Origin: Clostridiaceae bacterium UBA4839
GTDB lineage: Bacteria > Bacillota > Clostridia > Clostridiales > Caloramatoraceae
Reading direction: 5' to 3'
Length of the DNA: 17,486 nucleotides
Assembly (NCBI GenBank): GCA_002400085.1
Contig: DHEX01000014.1
Coordinates: forward strand, 12,159 to 29,644
The translations under genes were made by a program, and so were the position numbers. The notes under the pieces are model-generated. The model ran no database searches and was not told where the DNA came from. It saw nothing but the letters and a program-made list of their open reading frames with translations. This document shows, piece after piece, positions 7,407 to 15,482 of the stretch. Each line of letters starts with the position of its first letter. The first letter of the stretch is position 1.

Positions 7407-8234
7407 TTGGTTCAATTAATAACAGACAGTTCAGCTGACCTACCCAAGGAACTGATAGATAAATATAATATTTCCATAGTTCCTTTGACGATAATCATTG
7501 ATGGCAAAGAATATTTAGAAGGTGTAGACCTTACCCCGCAAGAATTTTACGAAAAAATGAGTGCCTCAAAAGAGCTCCCAAAAACATCTCAACCTTCACC
7601 ATCAACATTTGCTGATACATTCAAAAGATTATCGAGCAAAGGTCCATTGCTTTGCCTGACGATGTCTTCGCACCTTAGTGGCACATATCAATCTGCTTGC
7701 ATTGGAAGGGATATATCCCATGCAGATGTAACGGTTTTTGATACTTTAGCAGGCTCATTAGGCCATGGCTTGCTAATAATAAAGGCTGCAAAATTAGCAG
7801 CAGAGGGACTTTCAGTAGATAAGATAATTGAAGCACTCAAAGAATGCAGAGAACATATTAATATCCTAATTCTCTTAGATACTCTTGAAAATATTGTTAA
7901 GGGCGGTAGATTAGATAAATTTAAAGGTTCAATTGCTAAAATACTTGATCTTAAAATTTTATTAGAAGGTATAAATGGAAAAGTTGAAATATCGGAGAAA
8001 GTCCGTGGAAAGAAAAAATTTTTAAACAGAACCATAGAAATAATCGGCGAAAGAAAAAAAGATTTCTCAAACACTGTAATTGGGATTACTCATCTAAATA
8101 ATCCTGATGATGCAGAGTTCTTAAAAAATGAAATAAATAAAAGATATAATCCAAAGGACATATTAATAAATTATATGGGCGCAACAATGGGAACCTATGC
8201 TGGAAATGGTGGAATGATTATATCTTTTTGGTAG
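7407..8234 (+). CDS. DegV-family fatty-acid-binding protein
   Basis: The 275-residue protein has the full DegV/DAK1-like fold signatures: ITDSSADLP at 5-13, the TSQPSP motif (60-65), SSHLSGTYQSA (87-97), and a C-terminal YMGATMGTYAGNGG. Family members bind a fatty acid between two domains, and several (FakB) present it to a FakA kinase for phospholipid synthesis. No kinase gene is visible here. The length is normal for the family and the protein is cytoplasmic. The TTG start at 7407 is chosen because AGGAGGTGAT ends six bases upstream and the N terminus fits the family. The leader contains the folded element at 7243-7392, which may influence expression. Downstream lies a repeat cluster in place of a clear terminator. 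Confidence 0.93.
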   Translation: MVQLITDSSADLPKELIDKYNISIVPLTIIIDGKEYLEGVDLTPQEFYEKMSASKELPKTSQPSPSTFADTFKRLSSKGPLLCLTMSSHLSGTYQSACIGRDISHADVTVFDTLAGSLGHGLLIIKAAKLAAEGLSVDKIIEALKECREHINILILLDTLENIVKGGRLDKFKGSIAKILDLKILLEGINGKVEISEKVRGKKKFLNRTIEIIGERKKDFSNTVIGITHLNNPDDAEFLKNEINKRYNPKDILINYMGATMGTYAGNGGMIISFW

Positions 8235-8448
8235 AAAGAATGAGTAACTGTCATTGACATTTCCTAGTATCAATTGGAACAATAAACAATAGTGACAGTT
8301 ACTTGATATCTGCCTTACCTAAAAGCTCCATCCCCTTGTACCTGCAGCCCTATAAAAGAATGAGCAACTGTCACTCTCATCTCTCACTTACATCTTCTAA
8401 AAAGATTAAGTATCTGTCCCTGAGTTTAAAAGACCAAGTAACTGCCCC
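8235..8448. repeat. Cluster of GGGACAGTTACTT-type repeats
   Basis: Degenerate copies in both orientations: AGTAACTGTCA (8243-8253) pairs perfectly with TGACAGTTACT (8293-8303). AGCAACTGTCA (8363-8373) repeats the AAAGAATGAG context of 8235-8244. AAGTATCTGTCCC (8408-8420) and AAGTAACTGCCCC (8436-8448) lie inside the end of the permease gene. The segment 8295-8331 matches 15513-15550 over nearly 40 bases, ending CCTAAAAG(C/T)TCCAT. The look is that of REP-type repeats mobilised by IS200-like (RAYT) transposases, but no such gene is in the window. Confidence 0.7.
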
Positions 8449-9524
8449 AAAGCTACCAAAGATACTGCTGAAACTTCCAATATTATTGCATACGGCTCCC
8501 AAATGCCAAAACAAATGGAAAAGCCATTCATACTTGATAATACATATGAACTTGCCATAGGAATTGCATTTAACAAATACTTCATAAAGCTTGCCGAAGA
8601 TGGTACAAGTCTGCTTCCTATCATAAAAAATACATTCATGCTGACACCTATGCCAATAGCTGTGGTTGTTTTCTTTGTCTTAAAAGAAAAACATCCCATT
8701 AAAGTTGATAAAGCAAATACCCCGATAATTTCTGCAAGCATCATTATCATAATGGCTTGCCCTATGCTTAAATTTCCAAAAGAAAATAAGGAGATCATTT
8801 TATAACTGGTCTTTAATGCTTTAAATCCCACAACAGAACTTATCATGCCTACTGTGCCCAATACAGCAATTATTGTCAATAAAATCCCATAAAATATTAC
8901 TGGTAAAATTCTAATCATCATATTCTTTTTATAGGCTTTTGTAGTCGTAATAATTTCCATACTCTCGTCTTCAAAGCTGTCCGAATATGCTCCTGACGCA
9001 AAGAATGTAACAAGAAATATAATTATGATAAAAATCACCTGCATATTTTCAAGGGCAGTATAGTAAAGGTAATATCCAGGGTATTGAGCAAATGGAATTT
9101 TTACTTCATTCAATTTGGTTAGTGCACTTTTCTGCTCTTTTGTTGGGAGCCTTTTTAATAGCACCTTAAATTTATTTCTCCAACATTGATAAAATTCCGC
9201 TGCATATTTATCAGGATAATCTTCAATTTTGTTCTCTGTATATAAAATCCCAGGATAATTATGAGTAAGACCACCAATAATAAACGCTTGCGATGTATAA
9301 CGCCTATCTTCTGATTTTTCGTCTCTAACCTTTTTTAACGATAAAAGAAGATTCTCTTCCTTGATATCTCCTTCATATACAGCTTCTTCTTGTAAACTTA
9401 CAGCAATATCCTTTTGATCTTCTACTATTATAAGATTTAAACCTACTGTTATAATCAAAATACCTATCACAGAAAACAATGTATATTTTGAACATAAGCG
9501 GCGCTTCATTTCCAAAAACAGCAT
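8406..9524 (-). CDS. ABC-2-type transporter permease, second paralogue, with a repeat-derived C terminus
   Basis: The 372-residue membrane protein has TM1 at about 14-34, a long extracytoplasmic loop to about 160, and then five more hydrophobic segments. FFASG (174-178), followed by a DES-EIITTT stretch, mirrors FFASG...DEIISTT of the upstream paralogue, so the two probably form a heterodimer with the ATPase. The ATG at 9524 is chosen because AGGAGG, formed by the end of the preceding permease gene, lies eight bases upstream; only five bases separate the genes. The last 13 residues (360-372, GQLLGLLNSGTDT) are encoded by two GGGACAGTTACTT-type repeats, and the stop codon lies at the edge of one. 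They complete the sixth hydrophobic segment but lack the positively charged tail of the paralogue. The substrate is unknown; peptide or lipid export is likely. Confidence 0.85.
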   Translation of the reverse strand: MLFLEMKRRLCSKYTLFSVIGILIITVGLNLIIVEDQKDIAVSLQEEAVYEGDIKEENLLLSLKKVRDEKSEDRRYTSQAFIIGGLTHNYPGILYTENKIEDYPDKYAAEFYQCWRNKFKVLLKRLPTKEQKSALTKLNEVKIPFAQYPGYYLYYTALENMQVIFIIIIFLVTFFASGAYSDSFEDESMEIITTTKAYKKNMMIRILPVIFYGILLTIIAVLGTVGMISSVVGFKALKTSYKMISLFSFGNLSIGQAIMIMMLAEIIGVFALSTLMGCFSFKTKKTTTAIGIGVSMNVFFMIGSRLVPSSASFMKYLLNAIPMASSYVLSSMNGFSICFGIWEPYAIILEVSAVSLVALGQLLGLLNSGTDT

Positions 9525-9529
9525 TCTTT

Positions 9530-10750
9530 TTACCTCCTGACATAATTCCATGAAATCATTATCAAACTTATGAAAAATATCAACATACTAATAAATAGAT
9601 GAAATTTTAAAGACATCATTGCCTTACCAAAGACAGAAACTACTTGCACCGTGCCAAATTCAGCACCGGAAAATGCCAAACTGCCTGGCATAATTAAGCT
9701 CATTGTTTTCAATATTGGAGAATCATCTAACCCCATAGACAATAAAAATCCACTGATAATAATGAGCACGATAATGCTCATTGCTGTTGAAGTTTTATTA
9801 ACTTTAGATGAAACAAAAGTGGTAAATGCAGAAATTGTAAGTGTTCCAATAAGTCCAAATAATACCATCTTATCCATTAGTTCGCCTAAATTATAGGGCA
9901 GTATAGTTGCCCCACAACATACTTGAATTGATGTTTCAAGAGCATTAGCTGGAAGAAAGTGTTTTAAGATTGCAATATATGTTCCCATTCCTGCAGTGTA
10001 TATTAAAAATCCCATAATTACCGGAATAAAAAGCTTTGCAAATAATAACCCCCTTCGTCCTTCACTTGTTGTAGATATTATTTCATCTAATCCGCATTCC
10101 TTATCCCTTGCAATAATTCCGCTTGCAAAAAAGCTCACAATTATTAAAAGTACAAAGCCAAACATCTGAATATGTTCAACTCCATCTCTCCACACTTCAA
10201 ATCCACCATAGTAAGTATATGGTTTTTCTACCTTATTCCAAGTTTTTAGAGCTAACTCTTTTTCTGCCTGATTTTTAGTACTTGTATCAATTAAATTTTG
10301 ATAATATAGCTCTTCATTTTCATAAAAATGAGAGCCAAAATCTCTTGAAAACCATGGAAACTTAGGATAGCTTTCTCCTGACATCCTACTTAGCCTGAAA
10401 CTTTGCGTAACTAATGTATCTGCATAAACTTCCAACTTCAGCAGTTCATCGTTCATTATGATTTCACTTTCATCGCCTTTTCCTTTTGCTGAATCTAAAA
10501 GTACCTCACTGCCTCTTTGAAAATTATTAGTAGTCATCTTCCCTGCATATACATTTCTATCCTTTGCAGCAGCTTCTATGGCTTCCATTCCCTTAAGACC
10601 TTTATAGCAGCCAGTCATCATAAAACCTTCTGTCCGCCCACCTATAATAAACCAAGCCCATAATCCTCCAAGGATAATAGAAATTAAAATGTAAGATATA
10701 AATCTTTTTACATTCATTTGACGTTTTAGTTCAGAAATAAATATATCCAT
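9530..10750 (-). CDS. ABC-2-type transporter permease, first paralogue
   Basis: The 406-residue membrane protein has TM1 at about 17-37, a large outside loop (about 38-194), and five C-terminal hydrophobic segments: about 196-214, 238-262, 293-313, 323-340 and 383-402. FFASGIIARDKECGLDEI (207-224) matches its neighbour and probably corresponds to the coupling region. The start ATG overlaps the ATPase stop codon by one base (TAATG), implying translational coupling. The product would pair with the next permease and the ATPase as an exporter. The large loops and the neighbouring two-component system are reminiscent of antimicrobial-peptide or envelope-stress exporters, but the substrate cannot be read from the sequence. 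Confidence 0.9.
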   Translation of the reverse strand: MDIFISELKRQMNVKRFISYILISIILGGLWAWFIIGGRTEGFMMTGCYKGLKGMEAIEAAAKDRNVYAGKMTTNNFQRGSEVLLDSAKGKGDESEIIMNDELLKLEVYADTLVTQSFRLSRMSGESYPKFPWFSRDFGSHFYENEELYYQNLIDTSTKNQAEKELALKTWNKVEKPYTYYGGFEVWRDGVEHIQMFGFVLLIIVSFFASGIIARDKECGLDEIISTTSEGRRGLLFAKLFIPVIMGFLIYTAGMGTYIAILKHFLPANALETSIQVCCGATILPYNLGELMDKMVLFGLIGTLTISAFTTFVSSKVNKTSTAMSIIVLIIISGFLLSMGLDDSPILKTMSLIMPGSLAFSGAEFGTVQVVSVFGKAMMSLKFHLFISMLIFFISLIMISWNYVRR

Positions 10751-11616
10751 TATTTCGCCCCCCTTACCTTTGAAAGATAATAATCATTTAAATCAGGTTT
10801 CATAAGCTTAGAATTTTTAAGCGGCAGCTTTGAAATATATCTAATTCTTACCTTTCCATCCCCTTCATTGTGGAAATTTACAATGCAATACTTCTGCTCT
10901 AATATCTTCATTTCTTCATCTTCTACAACTGTTTCAAAGATCATGCCATCAATAGAATTTATTAAAGTATTACATTCTCCTGATTCAATGATTGCTCCGT
11001 CTTCCATCAATATGAGATAATTTGCAATAAATTCAACATCCGATACAATATGCGTAGAAAGGATAACAATCTTATCCTTACTAATTGCTGTTAAATATTG
11101 GCGAAAATTTCTTCTTTCTTCAATATCCAGTCCTGCTGTTGGCTCATCTACAATTAATATATCTGGGTTATTGAGCATAGCCTGGCAAATCCCTACCCTT
11201 CTTTTCATCCCGCCAGAAAGCTTATCTATTTTTTTACTTTTCACATCAGATAAATTAAATTGTTCCAAAAGATCCGCAATTCTTTTATGTCTTGTAGCTT
11301 TGTCAATCCCCTTTAGGGAGCCTATATAATGTAAAAAGTCTTCTACACTTTGATTCTTGTCATATCCAAAATGTTGAGGCAGATATCCTATTCTTTCTAA
11401 ATATTCCCCGCCTAAACTATGGATTGTGTCCCCATCAAAATAGATTTCTCCACGGCTAGGCCTTAAATTGCCTACCATCATTCTCATAAGCGTTGTTTTC
11501 CCAGCACCATTTGGCCCTAAAAGCCCCCATATCCCCGGCGTGAAATTTAAGTCAACATCTTTTACAGCCTTTAAATCTTTAAATTGTTTTGTTACCTTAT
11601 CAATCTTTAATTCCAC
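10750..11616 (-). CDS. ABC transporter ATP-binding protein
   Basis: This 288-residue ATPase powers the two permeases encoded downstream. It has Walker A GPNGAGKTT (34-42), Q-loop Q81, signature LSGGM (133-137), Walker B ILIVDE (153-158) and H-loop H189 (STH). The roughly 70 residues beyond the core form the usual C-terminal extension of ABC-2 exporter ATPases. The GTG start follows GAGGAGG by about nine bases. The gene begins downstream of a perfect 18-bp hairpin and of an 11-bp tandem repeat that may bind the response regulator. The order ATPase-permease-permease, with 1-base overlap and 5-base spacing, shows a single operon. It is cytoplasmic and membrane-associated. Confidence 0.95.
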   Translation of the reverse strand: MELKIDKVTKQFKDLKAVKDVDLNFTPGIWGLLGPNGAGKTTLMRMMVGNLRPSRGEIYFDGDTIHSLGGEYLERIGYLPQHFGYDKNQSVEDFLHYIGSLKGIDKATRHKRIADLLEQFNLSDVKSKKIDKLSGGMKRRVGICQAMLNNPDILIVDEPTAGLDIEERRNFRQYLTAISKDKIVILSTHIVSDVEFIANYLILMEDGAIIESGECNTLINSIDGMIFETVVEDEEMKILEQKYCIVNFHNEGDGKVRIRYISKLPLKNSKLMKPDLNDYYLSKVRGAK

Positions 11617-11628
11617 TTTAACCCCTCC

Positions 11629-11690
11629 TCAAAAAACAAATAAACCTTTGGCTTATCATTAATATATCAATAATAAGCCAAAGGTTTATT
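11629..11690 (-). terminator. Perfect 18-bp hairpin between the kinase gene and the ABC operon
   Basis: AATAAACCTTTGGCTTAT (11639-11656) pairs perfectly with 11673-11690 across a 16-base loop. On the minus strand it is followed by TGTTTTTTG. It should end the response regulator/kinase transcript, and it also sits in the ABC leader just before the ATPase ribosome site. Confidence 0.8.
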
Positions 11691-11709
11691 CACGTTTTAT
11701 ATATGAATT

Positions 11710-11731
11710 ATAAAGATTTTATAAAGATTTT
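11710..11731 (-). promoter_or_regulatory. Candidate response-regulator operator: tandem 11-bp direct repeat
   Basis: Two exact, adjacent copies of AAAATCTTTAT (minus strand) lie just upstream of a possible -10 (TATATA near 11698-11704). Direct repeats with 11-bp period overlapping the -35 region are the usual binding layout of OmpR/PhoB-family regulators. A related pair precedes the regulator gene at 13612-13633. Confidence 0.5.
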
Positions 11732-11782
11732 GCTGAAACTCACGACGCCTAAAAGCATGGAATTTTGGAAGGGGACTTCCTG

Positions 11783-12943
11783 CTAAGTGCGTGGCAAACA
11801 GATTTCAAACGTTGTATGACCATTTGTGCTTTGCGCTTTTAATGTCCCACCATGGCGTTCAACGATCTCCTTTGCAATAGCAAGTCCAAGCCCTGAGCCT
11901 GATGATTGCCCCCTTGCTTTATCCCTCCTATAGAATTTTTCAAATATTAATTTAAGCTCCTCTTTAGATATGATATCTCCATCGTTTTCTACAGTTATAA
12001 CAGCTGCATTAGGATCATCCTTGCCTGTAATTTTAATAACAGAATTCTCGTTGCTATAGCTAATAGCATTTTTCATAAGATTGTTCAAGACTCTTGCTAA
12101 AAGGCTTCCATCACCATATATTTTAAAACCTGGTATGATATCCAATTCTATTTGTAATTTTTTTGGCATAAGCAATGGATAAAGCTCATCTGTTATCTGT
12201 TGCAAAAAAAATTCGCCATCAATTTCTGTTTTATTTAAAGGAATTTCTTGAAGATTAAATCTTGTGATATCAAAAAATTGATCGGTTAATTCCTCTAAAT
12301 GATAGGCTTTGTCCAAAACTCTTTCTAAATATTCTTTTTGTATTTCCTCTGGAACTTCAGATTCTTCCAAAATGTTCAAATAACCAATGATACTGGTTAA
12401 TGGTGTCTTTAAATCATGAGCTAAATATGTAACCAAATCATTTTTCTTTTGAATTTCTATTTCCTTTTCCTGCTCCATCCTTGCTTTTTCATTTAAAATT
12501 GATTTAATCTCCACATCAATAGGTTTTAACTCCAAAACTTCAGGTGGATTTTCATCATCATGGAACTGACGAATCCTCTCCCCTACTTGGGCTATTACTC
12601 TCTCATTTTCATGATTTTTGGATATTTTAGAAGCAACATAGATGCTAATTTCCACTATTAAAAAACCTCCAACAGCTATAAATGTCAATATATTTCTCAA
12701 TTTATCCCATCGAAAAGTTCCTCTTATTGCATGATATCCATTAAAATTCAATACCTCTTGTCTATCATCAAGTATTGTTCTTACAAAATATTCTGCAACA
12801 CTACCTTCCAGATATAAATCAATAAACAGCAATATGAGTATAAAAACTATAAATGCCAAAACATAATAATTTCTTTTCCACTTTTTACGCTTCAATGATA
12901 TACCCAACCCCCCATACTGTTTTAATATATTCCGGTTTTTCAT
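11783..12943 (-). CDS. Sensor histidine kinase, VanS-like
   Basis: This 386-residue membrane kinase has TM1 at about 26-45, a short outside loop (46-82), TM2 at about 84-104, and a linker. The H-box LAHDLKTPLTSIIGYL contains the phospho-accepting H176. The N-box (NNLMKNAISYS), G1 (ENDGD) and G2 (GSGLGLAIA) of the ATP domain follow. The dimerisation/phosphotransfer region (YLAHDLKTPLTSIIGYL, DKAYHLEELTDQFFDITR) strongly resembles the VanS family. The frame opens at ATG 12943 with GGGAG just upstream and overlaps the regulator gene by 59 bases. TTG codons at 12907 or 12895 are alternative starts that better match VanS length. It should phosphorylate the regulator encoded just upstream. The signal is unknown; cell-wall-active compounds are an inference from the family and the ABC neighbour. 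Confidence 0.92.
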   Translation of the reverse strand: MKNRNILKQYGGLGISLKRKKWKRNYYVLAFIVFILILLFIDLYLEGSVAEYFVRTILDDRQEVLNFNGYHAIRGTFRWDKLRNILTFIAVGGFLIVEISIYVASKISKNHENERVIAQVGERIRQFHDDENPPEVLELKPIDVEIKSILNEKARMEQEKEIEIQKKNDLVTYLAHDLKTPLTSIIGYLNILEESEVPEEIQKEYLERVLDKAYHLEELTDQFFDITRFNLQEIPLNKTEIDGEFFLQQITDELYPLLMPKKLQIELDIIPGFKIYGDGSLLARVLNNLMKNAISYSNENSVIKITGKDDPNAAVITVENDGDIISKEELKLIFEKFYRRDKARGQSSGSGLGLAIAKEIVERHGGTLKAQSTNGHTTFEICLPRT

Positions 12944-13571
12944 AAGAATCTCCCATCTTTTCTCTTAGATTTCGTATATGAACTGTAATAGTATTGGTTG
13001 ATTTTGAGTAATAATCATCCTCCCAAATTAATTGAAACAATTCCTCTCCACTTAAAACTTCGCCTTTTCTCTGCAATAAAACCTTAAGTATTTTAAACTC
13101 CGTTGGTGTAAGCTTAATCTCACTTCCATTAATACTTACCTGCTTGCTTTTCTGATTTAAAGTGAGCCCTTTATAATAAATTACATCCCTGTCAACTGTA
13201 TTTTCAGAATACTCCTTATAGCGCCTCAACTGTGCCTTCACCCTGGCAACCACTTCCAAAGGATTAAATGGCTTTGTAATATAATCATCAGCGCCATAGC
13301 TTAAACCCAATATTTTGTCCTGATCTGAATCCTTTGCTGTAATCATAATAATGGGGTAAAGATATTTTTGACGAATACTTTTACAGATACTTAATCCATA
13401 AGCATCCGGGAGCATTAAATCTAAAATAACAAGGTCAGGCTGTTTATCTAGCTGTTTCATGGCTTCAGCACCATTTTCTGCTTCCCACACCTTATAAGCT
13501 TCTCCTTCAAGATAAATTTTTAGAATTCTTCTTATATCAGCATCATCTTCAATAATCAATATTTTCTCCAT
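12885..13571 (-). CDS. OmpR/PhoB-family response regulator, VanR-like
   Basis: The 228-residue DNA-binding regulator has a receiver domain (1-115) with acidic residues E8-D10, phospho-acceptor D51 (ILDLMLP), T78 and K100 (TKPF), and a C-terminal winged helix (about 130-228). The winged helix carries LTPTEFKILKVLL and the VanR-like ending NTITVHIRNLREKM...YIKTVWGVGYIIEA. The ATG at 13571 is preferred over the frame's upstream ATG at 13601 because the receiver begins MEKILIIEDD directly at it. The nearby ribosome site (GGTGGGTGAT) is moderate. The gene is translationally overlapped by the kinase. A TATAAT at 13588-13593 and a candidate 11-bp repeat operator upstream suggest autoregulation. Resemblance to VanR is in sequence only; no D-Ala-D-Lac genes are nearby. 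Confidence 0.93.
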   Translation of the reverse strand: MEKILIIEDDADIRRILKIYLEGEAYKVWEAENGAEAMKQLDKQPDLVILDLMLPDAYGLSICKSIRQKYLYPIIMITAKDSDQDKILGLSYGADDYITKPFNPLEVVARVKAQLRRYKEYSENTVDRDVIYYKGLTLNQKSKQVSINGSEIKLTPTEFKILKVLLQRKGEVLSGEELFQLIWEDDYYSKSTNTITVHIRNLREKMGDSYEKPEYIKTVWGVGYIIEA

Positions 13572-13587
13572 ATCATCACCCACCATT

Positions 13588-13633
13588 ATTATACAATACA
13601 AAAGCTGTAAATTTCTTAAGAAATAATAAAGAT
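13588..13633 (-). promoter_or_regulatory. Promoter and candidate autoregulatory operator of the two-component operon
   Basis: On the minus strand a perfect TATAAT (13588-13593) has no good -35, as expected for an activated promoter. Upstream, ATCTTTATTAT and TTCTTAAGAAA (13612-13633) form an 11-bp-period pair: the first unit matches the ABC operator unit at 9 of 11 bases, the second at 7 of 11. A 14-bp palindrome ATTTCTTAAGAAAT (13611-13624) overlaps it. Confidence 0.45.
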
Positions 13634-13664
13634 ATAAATATTAATTTCTAAACCATTTATATTG

Positions 13665-13714
13665 AAAAAAACCAAAACTCCAATTCCTGTTTTAATTTAG
13701 AATTGAAGTTTTGG
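13665..13714 (-). terminator. Intrinsic terminator of hcp (bidirectional in form)
   Basis: CCAAAACT-C-CAATTC (13672-13686) pairs with GAATTG-A-AGTTTTGG (13700-13714), with one mismatch. The stem is flanked by seven A on the left (T tract for the minus strand) and CTTTTTTT on the right. It ends hcp. Confidence 0.9.
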
Positions 13715-13731
13715 CTTTTTTTATTTAAAGA

Positions 13732-15381
13732 CTATCCTAAAAACATTTTTAAATCGTCATCAACAGTTCCTATCCCTGCTATTCCAAAATCATCTATTAA
13801 AACTTTGGCTACATTTGGTGATAAGAATCCCGGTAATGTTGGCCCTAAGTGAATATTCTTTACGCCTAAATAAAGTAATGATAGAAGTACTATTACAGCC
13901 TTCTGCTCATACCATGATATATTATAAACAATAGGAAGATCGTTTATATCATTTACTTTAAATATTTCTTTCAATTTCAAAGCTATTAAAGCTAACGAGT
14001 AGGAATCATTACATTGACCTGCATCTAAAACTCTTGGTATTCCGCCAATATCACCTAAATTTAGTTTATTAAAGCGGTATTTAGCACATCCTGCAGTCAA
14101 TATTACTGTATCCTTTGGTAATTTCTCTGCAAATTCTGTATAATAGCTTCTTGACTTCATTCTTCCATCACAGCCAGCCATAACAATAAATTTTTTAATG
14201 GCTCCAGATTTAACAGCTTCAACTATCTTATCTGCTAATGCAAATACCTGCTCGTGAGCAAAGCCTCCAACTATTTTACCACTTTCAATTTCTTTAGGTG
14301 CTGGCAGCCTCTTAGCATGTGCAATAATTTCACTAAAATCCTTTGCTTTGCCGTCTTTTCTATCCTTTATATGTTTAAATCCTGGATAGCCAGTAGCTCC
14401 TGTAGTATAAACCCTATCTTTATAGCTATCCTTTGGCGGTATAATACAATTAGTTGTAAATAATATTGGTCCATTAAAAGCTTCAAATTCTTCATTTTGC
14501 TTCCACCAAGCATTGCCATAGTTTCCTACAAAGTTTGAATATTTTTTAAAGAACGGATAATAGTGTGCTGGAAGCATTTCACCATGAGTGTAAACATCTA
14601 CTCCTGTACCTTTCGTTTGCTCTAAAAGCTCTTCTAAGTCTTTTAAGTCATGTCCTGATATTAATATTGCAGGATTATTTCTTACACCTATGTTAACCTC
14701 TGTTACCTCTGGATTTCCATAAGCACCTGTATTAGCTGCATCAAGCATTGCCATAGTGTCTACACCATATTTCCCTGTTTTTAAAGTAAGTGCTATCAAA
14801 TCATTTTTAGTTAATGAATCATCAAGCGTAGCTGTTAGTGCCTTTACAATAAAGTCATAAACTTCTTCATTTTCTTTTCCTAAATTTAATGCATGCTCAG
14901 CATAAGCAGCCATACCCTTAAGTCCATAGGTGATTAACTCCCTTAATGAACGTATATCCTCATCTTTTGTTGCCAATACACCTACTTGGGCAGAATCAGC
15001 CTTCGCCAAAAGTTCTGCATCATTTTGTACTGTGAAAACAGCTGCATCATGTAATTTTCCTAAAACTACACCCTTATCTGTTAATTCTTTCTTTATTTTC
15101 TCTCTAAGTGCTAAAGCATCTTTTATTTCTTTAATAATAGCCTCATCATCAAAATTAGTATTAGTAATAGTCATAAACAAACCATTTATCATGAAACGAT
15201 TTGCTTTAGGAAATCTAATTCCTGCATCTAACCCTTTCTTTTGAACTGTTGCCATACCTTTTAGTGTATAAATCAATAAATCTTGCAGCTTTGCAACTTT
15301 ATCTGTTTTTCCGCATACACCTTTTACTGTACATCCTGTCCCCTTAGCAGTTTCTTGACACTGATAACAAAACATACTCAT
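13732..15381 (-). CDS. hcp: Hybrid cluster protein / hydroxylamine reductase
   Basis: This 549-residue cytoplasmic iron-sulfur enzyme reduces nitric oxide or hydroxylamine and protects against nitrosative stress. The N-terminal cysteines C5, C8, C17 and C23 (C-x2-C-x8-C-x5-C) are the [4Fe-4S] ligands of the strict-anaerobe class. Ligands of the hybrid [4Fe-2O-2S] cluster lie in GHDLKDLEE, TTNC, ILTAGCAKYRF (the persulfide-type cysteine), GQCNDSYS and SWYEQKA. The length and all motifs are normal. The ATG follows AGGAGG by about seven bases. It is a single-gene unit with its own terminator. A near-palindrome upstream (15456-15469) may be a CRP/FNR-family regulator (HcpR-type) site. No hcr reductase gene is adjacent, so electrons must come from another donor. 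Confidence 0.97.
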   Translation of the reverse strand: MSMFCYQCQETAKGTGCTVKGVCGKTDKVAKLQDLLIYTLKGMATVQKKGLDAGIRFPKANRFMINGLFMTITNTNFDDEAIIKEIKDALALREKIKKELTDKGVVLGKLHDAAVFTVQNDAELLAKADSAQVGVLATKDEDIRSLRELITYGLKGMAAYAEHALNLGKENEEVYDFIVKALTATLDDSLTKNDLIALTLKTGKYGVDTMAMLDAANTGAYGNPEVTEVNIGVRNNPAILISGHDLKDLEELLEQTKGTGVDVYTHGEMLPAHYYPFFKKYSNFVGNYGNAWWKQNEEFEAFNGPILFTTNCIIPPKDSYKDRVYTTGATGYPGFKHIKDRKDGKAKDFSEIIAHAKRLPAPKEIESGKIVGGFAHEQVFALADKIVEAVKSGAIKKFIVMAGCDGRMKSRSYYTEFAEKLPKDTVILTAGCAKYRFNKLNLGDIGGIPRVLDAGQCNDSYSLALIALKLKEIFKVNDINDLPIVYNISWYEQKAVIVLLSLLYLGVKNIHLGPTLPGFLSPNVAKVLIDDFGIAGIGTVDDDLKMFLG

Positions 15382-15455
15382 TTAAAATCCTCCTTTAAAT
15401 TTTTAGTTCTTTTTATCTTATATTTATATGATAAGTTATTTTTAATATAGATTCC

Positions 15456-15469
15456 GTATCATATGTTAC
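15456..15469. promoter_or_regulatory. Candidate regulator site upstream of hcp
   Basis: GTATC-ATAT-GTTAC is an inverted repeat with one mismatched pair, about 75 bases before the hcp start. The spacing and sequence resemble sites of CRP/FNR-family regulators such as HcpR, as I recall them. No regulator gene is in the window. Confidence 0.3.
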
Positions 15470-15482
15470 CATTCTAAAAAGT

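Noticed and set aside
8303..8805. Plus-strand frames opposite the permease end and through the repeats
   Set aside because: The permease frame is supported by paralogy and a ribosome site; these frames have neither.
11783..13571. A vancomycin resistance cluster
   Set aside because: Only the two-component proteins resemble VanR/VanS; no vanH, vanA/B or vanX gene is present, so no resistance is claimed.
14254..15244. Plus-strand frames opposite hcp
   Set aside because: Shadows of a full-length, motif-complete hcp gene.
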